Below are positions 41,849 to 50,326 of a stretch of 64,000 bases of DNA, piece by piece. The position numbers and the translations under genes are program-made. The notes under the pieces are model-generated. The model ran no database searches and was not told the DNA's origin. It was given only the letters and a program-made list of their open reading frames with translations. Source of the stretch: Kaistia algarum (lineage in GTDB: Bacteria; Pseudomonadota; Alphaproteobacteria; Rhizobiales; Kaistiaceae); NCBI RefSeq assembly GCF_026343945.1, contig NZ_JAPKNJ010000002.1, forward strand, positions 992,001 through 1,056,000, read 5' to 3'. Position 1 is the first letter of the stretch. Every line of letters starts with the position of its first letter.

Positions 41849-43005
41849 GCGGCCGCCCTCCTGTCGAACCGGGCCGGGTCATAGAGATCGCGCCGGAACG
41901 GGCTTTCGCGGCCGGCGACGAGGTCCGCGATGATGCGGGCCATGCCGAGCGAGCGCACGAAGCCGGTACCGCCATCGCCCGCGGCGACGAAGAGGCCGTC
42001 CGGCCCCGCCGGCCCGGTCAGGAAACGATCATCCGGCGTCACCGCCTCGTAGCGCACCCAGGAGCGCAGCAGGTCGATCTCTGCGAACTTCGGAAAGAGG
42101 AAGAGCAGTGTCGCGATGGAATCGCGGATGAAGGCGCGGTCGACCTCGGGAATATCGTCCGGACTGCCGGCCGCCGTGACGCCGCCTTCGAGGACGGTGT
42201 TGAACAGGATCTGGCCGCTCATCGCCTGCTGGATCTGCGTATAGCCGGCATCGACGCCGCCTTCCGCCTTGCAGGCACCGACGACGGTGCGGATCGAACG
42301 CGGGACCGAGACGGTGGCGAGACACTGCGCCTTGCGCGGCACGATCGGCAACTGGACACCCGCCGTCGCCGCGAGCTTCGCGGTCCACGGGCCGCCGGCA
42401 ATCACGACGATCCCCGCCTCGATCGGCCCATCGGCCGTCTCGACGCCCGCGATGCGCCCGCCGACGACCCGCAGCGCCGTCGCCGGATTTCGGCTCACCA
42501 GCGTTGCCCTCGCCGCCTGCGCGGCTTCGAGCAGGCGGCGCACGGCGAGGAAGGGATTGACGACGGCCGAATTCGGCGACCAGGTCGCGGCATGGATCGG
42601 ACCGGTCAGCTCCGGCTCGATGCGGCGCACGGCCTCGGGATCGAGCAGCGTCGGCGAAAGGCCGGCTGCGGTCTCGATGCCGATCCACTCATCGGCGGAG
42701 CGGCGCTCGCTCTCCTGCTTCAGGAACCGCAACTGGCCGCAGCGGGAATATTCGAAGTCCGGCGCGGCCTCGGCAAACGCCGCCCATTCGTCGCAGCACC
42801 ATTTGAGGAGCGGCAGTTCGTCCTCGTCCATCATATGCGTGCCAATACAGGCGAGGCTCGCGCCGGAGACCGCGCCGCCCGGCACGCCCTGCTCGATGAT
42901 GACGACGCGGCGGCCCGCAACGGCGAGCGCGCGCGCAACGGCCGCGCCCACCACCCCGGCGCCCACGACGACCGCGTCCGCCTTCATGCCCGCACCCGGT
43001 TTCAT
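41845..43005 (-). CDS. FAD-dependent amine/amino-acid oxidase (DAO family, HcnC/OoxB-like)
   Basis: This roughly 386-residue DAO-family protein has the motif VVVGAGVVGAAVARALA near the N-terminus, GGAVSGASLACIGTHM, the substrate-domain segments typical of glycine/sarcosine oxidase relatives, and the C-terminal GLFVAAGDGGTGFVRSLG. It would oxidise the C-N bond of an amine or amino acid. I chose the start at 43005 because its ATG overlaps the upstream stop by four bases like the other junctions; the ATG at 43011 is possible. With the two preceding entries it forms a complete HcnABC/opine-oxidase-type heterotrimer. The substrate is unknown. Confidence 0.9.
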   Translation of the reverse strand: MKPGAGMKADAVVVGAGVVGAAVARALAVAGRRVVIIEQGVPGGAVSGASLACIGTHMMDEDELPLLKWCCDEWAAFAEAAPDFEYSRCGQLRFLKQESERRSADEWIGIETAAGLSPTLLDPEAVRRIEPELTGPIHAATWSPNSAVVNPFLAVRRLLEAAQAARATLVSRNPATALRVVGGRIAGVETADGPIEAGIVVIAGGPWTAKLAATAGVQLPIVPRKAQCLATVSVPRSIRTVVGACKAEGGVDAGYTQIQQAMSGQILFNTVLEGGVTAAGSPDDIPEVDRAFIRDSIATLLFLFPKFAEIDLLRSWVRYEAVTPDDRFLTGPAGPDGLFVAAGDGGTGFVRSLGMARIIADLVAGRESPFRRDLYDPARFDRRAAA

Positions 43006-43949
43006 CCCCATGCGGCGCTCCGCACAGCCTCCGGCGCAGCGCGCCAGAAGCGATCGTCGACCAGACCCTCTTCCGCCGGCGCGTGCCCTTCGACTTCCGA
43101 CATGGCGACCAGCGCCTGGCGGATATGCTTCGGATCGGGATAGCCGAGCCCCTGCGTCAGGGTCGCGCCGGCCAGCGCGAGCGCGCGGATATCGGCCAGC
43201 TGGCCCTCCTGTTCGAGCCGCGCCATATCCGGCCGCAGCCGGCAGCAGAGCGCGATCGCTGCTTCGAGATTGTGGAAGGCCTTGGTCCAGCCCGTCAGCA
43301 CGGCATTGACCACGGCCTGAACGATGTGCGGGTTGGCGGCGACGAAATCGCGCCGGGCGATGAGCCCATCCTTGAGCAGCGACGCGCCATAATCGGCGGC
43401 GCGGAAGAGGACGAAATCGTCGAGCGATCCGGCCGCGTGCTCCAGATGATGGATCTCGTGATAGGTCGTCATCTGCGCGCAGTCGACACGACCGTCCATC
43501 ATGGCGCCGACCGTGTCGCCCACCGCAATCCGCTCATAGGCGTCGAGCGCGAGGCCGGCGCGCTTCAGCATGAAGGTGAGTTCGAGGTCTTCGCGGCCCG
43601 GCCAGACGCCGATGCGATGGCCGGCAAGATCCGTGGGCCGCGCAATGCCCGCACTGCGCCGTGCTGGATAGACCAGCGCGCTCTCCTGCTGGATCGCGAG
43701 CAGGAAAACCAGTTCCTCCGAACGGCCGCTTTCCAGCATGTGCGACGGGCTCGCCACGGCGAAATCGACGTCGCCATCCAGCAGTGCCGCGATCGGGCCC
43801 TTGGCGAAATCGAGCGGCACACATTTGAGGTCCAGCCCGACATCGCGCGCCAGCCCCTCATGCTCGGCGATCAGATAGCCGGCGAATTGCGGCTGCGGGT
43901 GCCAGAGAAGGCGGATCTTGATGGGCTGCACGTCGCCTCGCCTATCCAT
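43002..43949 (-). CDS. NMT1/THI5-like protein without export signal (copy A, HExxH segment)
   Basis: The 315-residue protein has NMT1-family wording: IKIRLLWHPQPQFAGYLIAE, VDFAVASPSHML, VLTGWTKAFHN. Its N-terminus MDRRGDVQPIKI has no signal peptide, and the in-frame extension to 44045 adds no hydrophobic stretch. Where the paralogues have YNEL and YNQL, this copy has YHEIHHLEH at residues 163-171, giving four histidines and an HExxH string. It is encoded between the aldehyde dehydrogenase (8-base overlap) and the DAO subunit (4-base overlap). A cytosolic metal- or ligand-binding role is an inference; a displaced ABC binding protein is the conservative reading. Confidence 0.84.
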   Translation of the reverse strand: MDRRGDVQPIKIRLLWHPQPQFAGYLIAEHEGLARDVGLDLKCVPLDFAKGPIAALLDGDVDFAVASPSHMLESGRSEELVFLLAIQQESALVYPARRSAGIARPTDLAGHRIGVWPGREDLELTFMLKRAGLALDAYERIAVGDTVGAMMDGRVDCAQMTTYHEIHHLEHAAGSLDDFVLFRAADYGASLLKDGLIARRDFVAANPHIVQAVVNAVLTGWTKAFHNLEAAIALCCRLRPDMARLEQEGQLADIRALALAGATLTQGLGYPDPKHIRQALVAMSEVEGHAPAEEGLVDDRFWRAAPEAVRSAAWG

Positions 43950-45462
43950 AACGCTTGCCACCGGCGAACCAGTCGTCGAACCGCTCCGCCGTCGAGACCA
44001 GCACGTTGCGCTTCCTCTGGTAGGAGCGGAGCGCGTCCCAGCCATTCTCGGTGCCGTAGCCGCTGTCGCCGAACCCGCCCCAGATCGAGCGCGGATCGTT
44101 CTTGTGATGATCGTTCACCCAGATCATGCCGGCCCGCACCTTGCCGGCCATCCGGTGCGCCCGCGCCACGTCGCGCGTCCAGATCGAGGCGCCGAGCGCA
44201 TAGGGCGTGTCATTGGCGATCGCGAGCGCCTCGGCCTCGCCGGAGAACGGCGTCACGGCCGCGATCGGGCCGAAGACCTCCTCGCGGAACAGCGTCATCG
44301 ACGGTGCGACATCGGCGAAGACCGTCGGCTCGACAAAGTTGCCGCCCGAGAACGGTGCCGGAAGAGACGGCACGCCGCCACCCGCGACGAGCCTTGCGCC
44401 TTCCGCCTTGGCGGTCTCGATATAGGCGAGGCAGCGGTCGCGCGAGGTGGCCGAGATCACCGGACCGATATCGGTCGCAAGGTCGGCCGGATCGCCCTGC
44501 CGCAGCGCCTCGACGCGCGCCACGAAGGCCTCGATGAACGGCTCGTAGATCGCCTCCGCGACGATGAAACGGCTGGCGGAGACGCAGGTCTGTCCCGCCG
44601 CGACGAAGGCGGCGAAGACGGCGCCGGCCGCCGCTTCGTCGATGTCGCTGTCCTCGAAGATCACGACCGGCGTCTTGCCGCCGAGCTCCAGCGTGCAAGG
44701 CACGAGGCGCGCGGCAGCCGCGGCCGCGACCTTGCGGCCCGTGCCCGTGCCGCCGGTCAGGTCGATATGGCGGACGGCCGGTGCGTTGCAGACGAGCGAG
44801 CCGGTCGTGCCGTCGCCGGTGACGACATTGACGACCCCCGCCGGAAGGCCGGCCTCGCGGCACCATTCCGCCAGCAGCAATGGGGTGGCCGGGGCGAGTT
44901 CGGATGGCTTGACCACCACCGTATTGCCGGCGGCGAGCGCGGCGGCCAGCTTCTTGACGAGAATGAGGATGGGATGGTTCCACGGCGTCAGCAGCGCGCA
45001 GACGCCATGCGACTCATAGGCGGTATAGGAGAGGAAGCCACCGCGCAGGCGATTGGATTCGCCTTCAAGGCCCGCGGCGATGCCGCCGAAATAGTCGAGC
45101 CACTCCGGAATACGGCCCATCTGCGCGCGCATCTCGCGGATCGGCCGGCCGGTGATCGCCGATTCGAAGGTCGCCAGCTCGCCGATGCGGCTGCGCACGA
45201 TCTCGGCCAGTGCGCGCAGATGCCGGCCACGGTCGAGCGCATCCAGCGCGCCCCAGGCCGGCGCCGCCGCCGAAGCGGCGTCCATCGCCGCCGCAACATC
45301 GTCGGCTCCCGCGAGCGGCACGGCGCCGAAGCGCGCGCCGCTGGCGGGACTGACGACCGGGATCATCGCCGCCGAACGGGCCTCCTGAAAGGCGCCGCCA
45401 TAATGCAGCAGCCGGCCCGACAAGAACGGCAGTTCCGCCCAGCCTGCGGTGTCGGCCGTCAT
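43942..45462 (-). CDS. NAD(P)-dependent aldehyde dehydrogenase
   Basis: The 506-residue ALDH has CTLELGGKTPVVIF (catalytic Glu), FVAAGQTCVSASRFIV (catalytic Cys), LLTPWNHPILILVKK and IWGGFGDSGYGTENG near the end. The last motif, with GTENGWDALRSYQRKRNVLV, resembles the betaine/semialdehyde dehydrogenase branch. It would oxidise an aldehyde released by the flavin oxidase or the monooxygenase of the same operon (inference). Its start overlaps the LLM gene stop by four bases. Confidence 0.92.
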   Translation of the reverse strand: MTADTAGWAELPFLSGRLLHYGGAFQEARSAAMIPVVSPASGARFGAVPLAGADDVAAAMDAASAAAPAWGALDALDRGRHLRALAEIVRSRIGELATFESAITGRPIREMRAQMGRIPEWLDYFGGIAAGLEGESNRLRGGFLSYTAYESHGVCALLTPWNHPILILVKKLAAALAAGNTVVVKPSELAPATPLLLAEWCREAGLPAGVVNVVTGDGTTGSLVCNAPAVRHIDLTGGTGTGRKVAAAAAARLVPCTLELGGKTPVVIFEDSDIDEAAAGAVFAAFVAAGQTCVSASRFIVAEAIYEPFIEAFVARVEALRQGDPADLATDIGPVISATSRDRCLAYIETAKAEGARLVAGGGVPSLPAPFSGGNFVEPTVFADVAPSMTLFREEVFGPIAAVTPFSGEAEALAIANDTPYALGASIWTRDVARAHRMAGKVRAGMIWVNDHHKNDPRSIWGGFGDSGYGTENGWDALRSYQRKRNVLVSTAERFDDWFAGGKRYG

Positions 45463-46760
45463 CGCTTCGGCTCCGGCCGCGCGAGGCCGAGATGGTCGCG
45501 CAGCGTCGTACCTTCATAGTCAGCGCGAAACAGGCCGCGCTCCTGCAGGATCGGCACGACCAGATCGACGAAATCGTCGAAGCCGCCGGGGAAATAGGGC
45601 GGCATGATGTTGAAGCCGTCGGCGGCGCCGTTCTCGAACCAGTGCTGCAGCGTATCGGCGATGGTCTCCGCCGAGCCGCACAGGACCCAGTGCCCGCGCG
45701 CGGCGGCCGTCAGGTTATACAGATCGCGCAGCGTCATGTTCTCGCGCTTCGCCTTGGCCAGCATGACGCTCGCAAACGCATGATAGGCGTCGGAGGGCTT
45801 CAGATCGTCCGGGATCGGGCCATCGAGATTATAGACGCTCATATCCTTGCCGAAGCGATCGGAGAGCATCGCGAAGGCATTGGTCGATGAGACGAAACCC
45901 TGCAGCGTCTTCAGCTTGTCGAACGCCTCGCGGTCGGTGCGCCCGACGACCGGCATCACGCCCGGCAGCACCGTCACGTCCTCCGCGCGGCGGCCAAATT
46001 CCGGCAGCAGCGCCTTGAACGACGCATATTGCTGCTGCGCCTCGGCGAGATCCTGCACGACGGAGAAGACGACGTCGGCCGTGCGCGCCGCCAGGCGCTG
46101 GCCCGGAGCCGAGCCGCCGGCCTGCAGCACGATCGGCTGGCCCTGCGGCGAGCGGCCGATATTGAGTGGCCCCTTCACCTGGAACCATTTGCCGTCGTGA
46201 TCCAGCGCATGGACCTTGGCAGGATCGATATAAAGCCCGCTCTCCCGATCCGCGACGATCGCGTCGTCGTCCCAGCAATCCCAGAGCTGCTTCACGACGC
46301 CGACGAATTCCTCGGCGATCTCGTAGCGCAGCGCATGATCGGGGTGTTCACGCCCGAAATTGGCGCCGCTCGCCGCATTCGACGTCGTCACCGCATTCCA
46401 GGCGGCGCGGCCATTCGAGATATGGTCGAGCGAGGCGAAGGCGCGCGCCGTGCTGAACGGGTCGCCATAGGTGGTCGAGGCCGTCGCACCAAGGCCGATA
46501 TGGCTTGTCGTGACGGAGAGGGCCGAAAGCATCGTCAGCGGCTCGAGCCGGGCCGTATAGGACGGATGCGCGGCCGGATCGGCATAGAGATTGTCGCCCA
46601 TGAAGATCAGGTCGAACTTGCCGCGCTCGGCAATCCGCCCGATCTCCTGAATCTGCTTGAGGTCCTGGAAGCTGTCGAAGGCGCCCGGATAGCGCCAGCC
46701 GGCGATATGGCTGCCCGTTCCGAGGATGAACAGGCCGAGATGGATCTGTCGCTTGGTCAT
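45459..46760 (-). CDS. LLM class flavin-dependent monooxygenase (NtaA/SnaA/DszA branch)
   Basis: The 433-residue luciferase-like protein has HLGLFILGTGSHIAGWRYP, GRIAERGKFDLIFMGDN, ARLEPLTMLSALSVTTSHIG, SLDHISNGRAAWNAVTTSN and PIVLQAGGSAPGQRLAARTAD, the pattern of FMNH2-dependent two-component monooxygenases such as NtaA, DszA and DmoA. These attack C-N or C-S bonds of small molecules; the wider LLM family also contains RutA, which opens the uracil ring. A flavin reductase is needed but none is seen in the window. Four-base overlaps couple it to the ALDH and nucleoside hydrolase genes. Confidence 0.92.
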   Translation of the reverse strand: MTKRQIHLGLFILGTGSHIAGWRYPGAFDSFQDLKQIQEIGRIAERGKFDLIFMGDNLYADPAAHPSYTARLEPLTMLSALSVTTSHIGLGATASTTYGDPFSTARAFASLDHISNGRAAWNAVTTSNAASGANFGREHPDHALRYEIAEEFVGVVKQLWDCWDDDAIVADRESGLYIDPAKVHALDHDGKWFQVKGPLNIGRSPQGQPIVLQAGGSAPGQRLAARTADVVFSVVQDLAEAQQQYASFKALLPEFGRRAEDVTVLPGVMPVVGRTDREAFDKLKTLQGFVSSTNAFAMLSDRFGKDMSVYNLDGPIPDDLKPSDAYHAFASVMLAKAKRENMTLRDLYNLTAAARGHWVLCGSAETIADTLQHWFENGAADGFNIMPPYFPGGFDDFVDLVVPILQERGLFRADYEGTTLRDHLGLARPEPKR

Positions 46761-47701
46761 TTGAGCACCGAAATCATCATGTCGGCGAAACCGGCCTTAT
46801 CGGCCTTGCGCACGATGCGGGCATTGGGCGTCTTCTTCTCCCAGCCTTCCACCAGGCCGGCCGGATAGACGGCGGAGAAGCCGCGCGTCGTCTCGCCGCC
46901 GACTTCCATCTCGACCACCGCCTCGACGCTTTCGAGGATCAGGCTTTCGTCGATCGCCATGGCGGTGGTCAGCGAATCCGGATGGGTGTTCATGATCGCG
47001 CCATAGCGCTCGCGCGCGGTCTTCATCGGCGTCTCCGATACGTCCATGTAGAATTTGGAGAGCTTCGTCCCGAGGCCGGCGATGCGCTCGATCGTGTCGG
47101 CATGGAAAAAGCCGGAGGAGAGCGTCAGCGTCCAGGTCGAGAGCGTGACGTTGAAGCCGGCTTCCAGCACAATCTTCGCCGCCTCCGGATCGACGTAGAA
47201 ATTGAACTCGGCAGCCGGCGTGACATTGCCGACCGCGTTGTCGGTGCCGCCCATGATCCAGAGCTGCTTCAGCGCCTTGGCGATGCGCGGCTCCTTCAAA
47301 TAGGCGAGCGCGATATTGGTCAGCGGCGCCTGCGCGATGATCGAGATCTCGCCCGGATTGGCCATGACGAGATCGATGATGGCGTCGATGGCGTGCTTCG
47401 CCTCGGGGCGCTGCTTCGCCTTCTCGAACACCATCTCGCTCATGCCGTTGGAGCCGTGATAGCTCGCGGCGCGCCAGCGGCCCATCAGCGGGCGGGCGCT
47501 GCCGAGATAGACCGGCACCTCCCCGCCCCGCCCCGCGACCTCGATCGTGTGCAGGGCGTTCTCGACCTGAAGGTCGAAGGCGACATTGCCATTGCAGATC
47601 GTCACCGCCTCCAGGCTGGCATTCGGATGCAGGAGACCGAGCAGCAGCGAAAAGCAGTCGTCGCCGGCCGTATCCGTGTCGATAATCAGGCGCGTGGTCA
47701 C
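46757..47701 (-). CDS. Nucleoside hydrolase
   Basis: The 314-residue protein begins MTTRLIIDTDTAGDDCFSLL, containing the Asp cluster of the inosine-uridine nucleoside hydrolase fold that binds Ca2+ (usual form DTDPGxDD; here Thr-Ala replaces Pro-Gly). NGNVAFDLQVENAL and IMGGTDNAVGNVTPAAEFNF are further family segments with the conserved Asn and Glu. It should cleave the N-glycosidic bond of a ribonucleoside-like compound. Its place between the bicupin and the LLM monooxygenase makes a nucleoside or N-riboside a candidate substrate of the operon. Confidence 0.92.
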   Translation of the reverse strand: MTTRLIIDTDTAGDDCFSLLLGLLHPNASLEAVTICNGNVAFDLQVENALHTIEVAGRGGEVPVYLGSARPLMGRWRAASYHGSNGMSEMVFEKAKQRPEAKHAIDAIIDLVMANPGEISIIAQAPLTNIALAYLKEPRIAKALKQLWIMGGTDNAVGNVTPAAEFNFYVDPEAAKIVLEAGFNVTLSTWTLTLSSGFFHADTIERIAGLGTKLSKFYMDVSETPMKTARERYGAIMNTHPDSLTTAMAIDESLILESVEAVVEMEVGGETTRGFSAVYPAGLVEGWEKKTPNARIVRKADKAGFADMMISVLK

Positions 47702-48663
47702 TTGGCTGCATCCAGGAATGTGAAGCCCATGGTGCGGGCGTGATAGTGCAGGCCGCCATCCTGGACGATCAGGAACATGGCGCGCTCGTCGCTGTCATTG
47801 TGATGGGAATGCGGCTCGGTCGCCGGCGTCACCAGCGTCGCGAAAGGTGACCAGTCGCAGCGCTCACCGCCGACCATCGAATAGCAGTTCTCGCCCTTCA
47901 GGATCAGCGTGATCGCCGCCGAATTGTGCCGATGCGCCCGCTGCTGCTCGCCGGCCGGAACGGTATTCAACGAGAGCGTCAGCGTCGGCAGGATGTTGCG
48001 GGCCGCCTCCTGGCGGTCGGAGGAGAAGATGAGCGCGATGCCTGAGGTCGTGGCGTTCTGCGCGGCTTCGATCACCTTCTGAAGCTGGAGCGCGATCTCG
48101 CCCGCCGGATAATGCACGGCGTCGACCGGCGCCTCGGCGGAATCGGCGGGGCGGAGCGAATCGAAGGCGAGCTGAGGCTCGTTTGTGACAACCCAGAGCA
48201 CAGCGCCGCCATCAAGGGCCGAAAGGCTAGTCGGCACGCCGCCGGGTGCCAGAAAGACGTCGCCCGGGCGGAAATCGAAGGCCTCGGTTCCCGCTGCGAC
48301 CGAGCCGGAGCCACGGATGACGTACCAGATGGCACCCGTTGCGCGGAAATCGGCGGTGAGCGTTTCCCGGGGAGCGATCGACGCATAGCGCGCCAGCATG
48401 AGAGGCGTCGTGGACGGAAAAGGCGAGCCTATCGCCGCCGACTGGTCGCAGGCATAGAAGCCGGTCGCGCCCGAAGAGAGGGCGAGTTCCGGCTCGCTCA
48501 CGAAGCGCGTCGCCGGAACCGGCGGAAGCTTGACGTTGAATGCATTGCCGGAGTTGAAGAAGCGCGCCCGGGCCGCCGCGGGTCCATTGGGACCGGAGGG
48601 GAGTTGAACCGGCATCTCCGCCATGTCGATCGGAGCCGGCTTCGGCGCGGGCTGGCTGGTCAT
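47698..48663 (-). CDS. Cupin domain protein (bicupin, gentisate-dioxygenase-like fold)
   Basis: The 321-residue protein has two cupin cores: an N-terminal one with IWYVIRGSGSVAAGTEAFDFRPGD (written here as IWYVIRGSGS and FDFRPGDVF), and a C-terminal one with AHRHNSAAITLILKGENCYS split as RAHRHNSAAI and ILKGENCYS. The C-terminal half keeps metal-type histidines (AHRHN and PHSHHND near the end). It could be a dioxygenase or a ligand-binding protein. The start at 48663 has AGGAGAG upstream. It follows the amidase gene by 11 bases and overlaps the nucleoside hydrolase gene by four. Confidence 0.85.
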   Translation of the reverse strand: MTSQPAPKPAPIDMAEMPVQLPSGPNGPAAARARFFNSGNAFNVKLPPVPATRFVSEPELALSSGATGFYACDQSAAIGSPFPSTTPLMLARYASIAPRETLTADFRATGAIWYVIRGSGSVAAGTEAFDFRPGDVFLAPGGVPTSLSALDGGAVLWVVTNEPQLAFDSLRPADSAEAPVDAVHYPAGEIALQLQKVIEAAQNATTSGIALIFSSDRQEAARNILPTLTLSLNTVPAGEQQRAHRHNSAAITLILKGENCYSMVGGERCDWSPFATLVTPATEPHSHHNDSDERAMFLIVQDGGLHYHARTMGFTFLDAAK

Positions 48664-48674
48664 CGGATCTCTCC

Positions 48675-50075
48675 TCAAAGTACCGGACGGCGACGATGCC
48701 AGTCGGTCACGGTCTGATAGGCATGGGCGGCACGGCAAATCAGTGCTTCCGCGAACGGCCTGCCGGCGAACTGGAACGCCATGGGAATGCCGGAACGGCT
48801 GGCGCCGCAAGGTACCGTGATCGTCGGATAACCGCACACGTCGAAAGGTGCGTTGAACGGCCCGACAGCGAGAATGCCGTCAGGGTCGGGGCCCAGCGTC
48901 GACATATATTCAAGCGTCGGACCGGCCACGGGGATGGTCGGGACCAGCAGCAGGTCGATCGGGTCAAACATCAGCGCGATCGCACCATTGAATGAGCGCC
49001 GCGATTTCAAGGCCTCGGCCAGTTCGAACGCAGTGACGCGGCTGCCATGGTCCAGAAGCGCTGCCAACCGCTCGCCATATTGGTCGCGCATTGCGGGGAA
49101 GGTGTCGCGATGCGCGATGGCGGCCTCGACCGCGCATTGCGTATGCCAGCCATAGAGAATGGCCTGCGTGTCGGGAAAGCTCACATCGACGAAGCACGCA
49201 CCGAGCCCGGTCATCACCCCGACGGCCGCCTCGATGGAAGCCAGCACCTCGTCGTCGGCCTTCGCCCGCATGAAGCTCCAGTCTATGCCGATGGTGAAGC
49301 CGGCAACGCCGCCCTCGATCTCGGCGAGATAATCGGGAACCACGTTCGGGGAAGCGGTCGGATCCAGCGGATCAGCCCCGGCGATCACCTGCAGCAGCGC
49401 GGCGGCGTCCTTCGCGGAGCGGGCCATGGAGCCGACATGATCGAGCGATTCGGCGAGCGGGAATACACCGTGGCGCGAGACGCGGCCCCAGGTCGGTTTG
49501 ATGCCGGTCAGACCGCAGGAGGCCGAAGGCAGGCGGATCGAGCCACCCGTATCGGTGCCGAGCGTGCCATAGGCCAGGCCCGACGTGACGGCGACGCCGG
49601 AGCCGCTGGAGGAGTTGCCGGTCCAGTGTGCCGCGCCAAAGGGATTGATCGGCTCGGTGACCGTTGGATGATGCTGGGCATAGACGCCTTCGGTCGCCGT
49701 CAGCTTGCCGAGCAGGATCGCGCCGGCATCGCGCAGGCGCTGCGTCGTCGTCGATTCATGCGGCACCTGCCAGTCGGCGTAGATCGACGAGCCGAGGCTG
49801 GTCTTGATGTCGGTGGTGTAGAAGACGTCCTTCACCGCAACGGGAATGCCGTGCAGCGGGCTGCGCCGGAGACCGGCCGCGATCTCGGCATCGGCCCTGG
49901 CGGCGGCGGCCAGCGCCAGTTCCGGCTCGATGGCGACATAGGAATGGAGCGCGCCGTCAAAGCGGGCTACGCGCTCGATCATCAGTTCGGTGAGCGCGAC
50001 GGAGGTTACCGTGCCGCTATCGAGATGCGGCGCCAGGGCCGTGAACTCCTCCGCCCAAAGTTGCTGCTCGGTCAT
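48675..50075 (-). CDS. Amidase signature family hydrolase
   Basis: The 466-residue amidase has the Ser-cisSer-Lys triad: Lys in GIPVAVKDVFYTTD, cis-Ser and nucleophile in GNSSSGSGVAVTSGLAYGTL and GTDTGGSIRLPSA. It hydrolyses a linear amide, or ring-opened amide, to acid and ammonia or amine. I start it at 50075 (MTEQQLWAEEF); the frame continues to 50312, but those 79 residues are unlike the family and would cover the promoter region. It is the first gene of the eleven-gene minus-strand operon. Confidence 0.9.
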   Translation of the reverse strand: MTEQQLWAEEFTALAPHLDSGTVTSVALTELMIERVARFDGALHSYVAIEPELALAAAARADAEIAAGLRRSPLHGIPVAVKDVFYTTDIKTSLGSSIYADWQVPHESTTTQRLRDAGAILLGKLTATEGVYAQHHPTVTEPINPFGAAHWTGNSSSGSGVAVTSGLAYGTLGTDTGGSIRLPSASCGLTGIKPTWGRVSRHGVFPLAESLDHVGSMARSAKDAAALLQVIAGADPLDPTASPNVVPDYLAEIEGGVAGFTIGIDWSFMRAKADDEVLASIEAAVGVMTGLGACFVDVSFPDTQAILYGWHTQCAVEAAIAHRDTFPAMRDQYGERLAALLDHGSRVTAFELAEALKSRRSFNGAIALMFDPIDLLLVPTIPVAGPTLEYMSTLGPDPDGILAVGPFNAPFDVCGYPTITVPCGASRSGIPMAFQFAGRPFAEALICRAAHAYQTVTDWHRRRPVL

Positions 50076-50326
50076 GCCTTCATCCGACTGGGGATCGGCC
50101 GCGCATCGCGCCTGCCAGGATGGCGTATACAATAAATGACATTCTGGATAATCATTGCCCATAATGTGAGCGACGGCCGCCCATAAGCGTGGCGATGCGA
50201 GAGTTGGGTACCGCGAAGCTCGCGGATTGGACTCCTTATAGATGGGAGGCCGGCCTGGAGTGCCGAACTGCGACTGGCATGCATATTGCTGAGCACTTTC
50301 TGCATACATCAACCGGAGTGTCGGTC
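50076..50326. promoter_or_regulatory. Divergent promoter region with candidate GntR/FCD operators
   Basis: This 251-base gap separates the amidase operon (minus) from the NMT1-type importer (plus). GCGTATACAA (50123-50132) and CTGCATACAT (50300-50309) are close to the palindromic core TTGYATACAA and to the exact repeat found upstream of the GntR gene and the PPC/ECF operon. One site lies near each promoter. A small dyad CCGCGA/TCGCGG is at 50211-50225. Confidence 0.45.

Noticed and set aside
40191-43005. Direct naming of the three-subunit oxidase as hydrogen cyanide synthase (hcnABC)
   Set aside because: Subunit types match, but opine oxidases and D-hydroxyproline dehydrogenase share them. 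Gene order and neighbours do not support glycine-to-cyanide chemistry specifically.
50076-50312. N-terminal extension of the amidase by 79 residues
   Set aside because: The extra residues have no family likeness and would place coding sequence over the divergent promoter and candidate operators.
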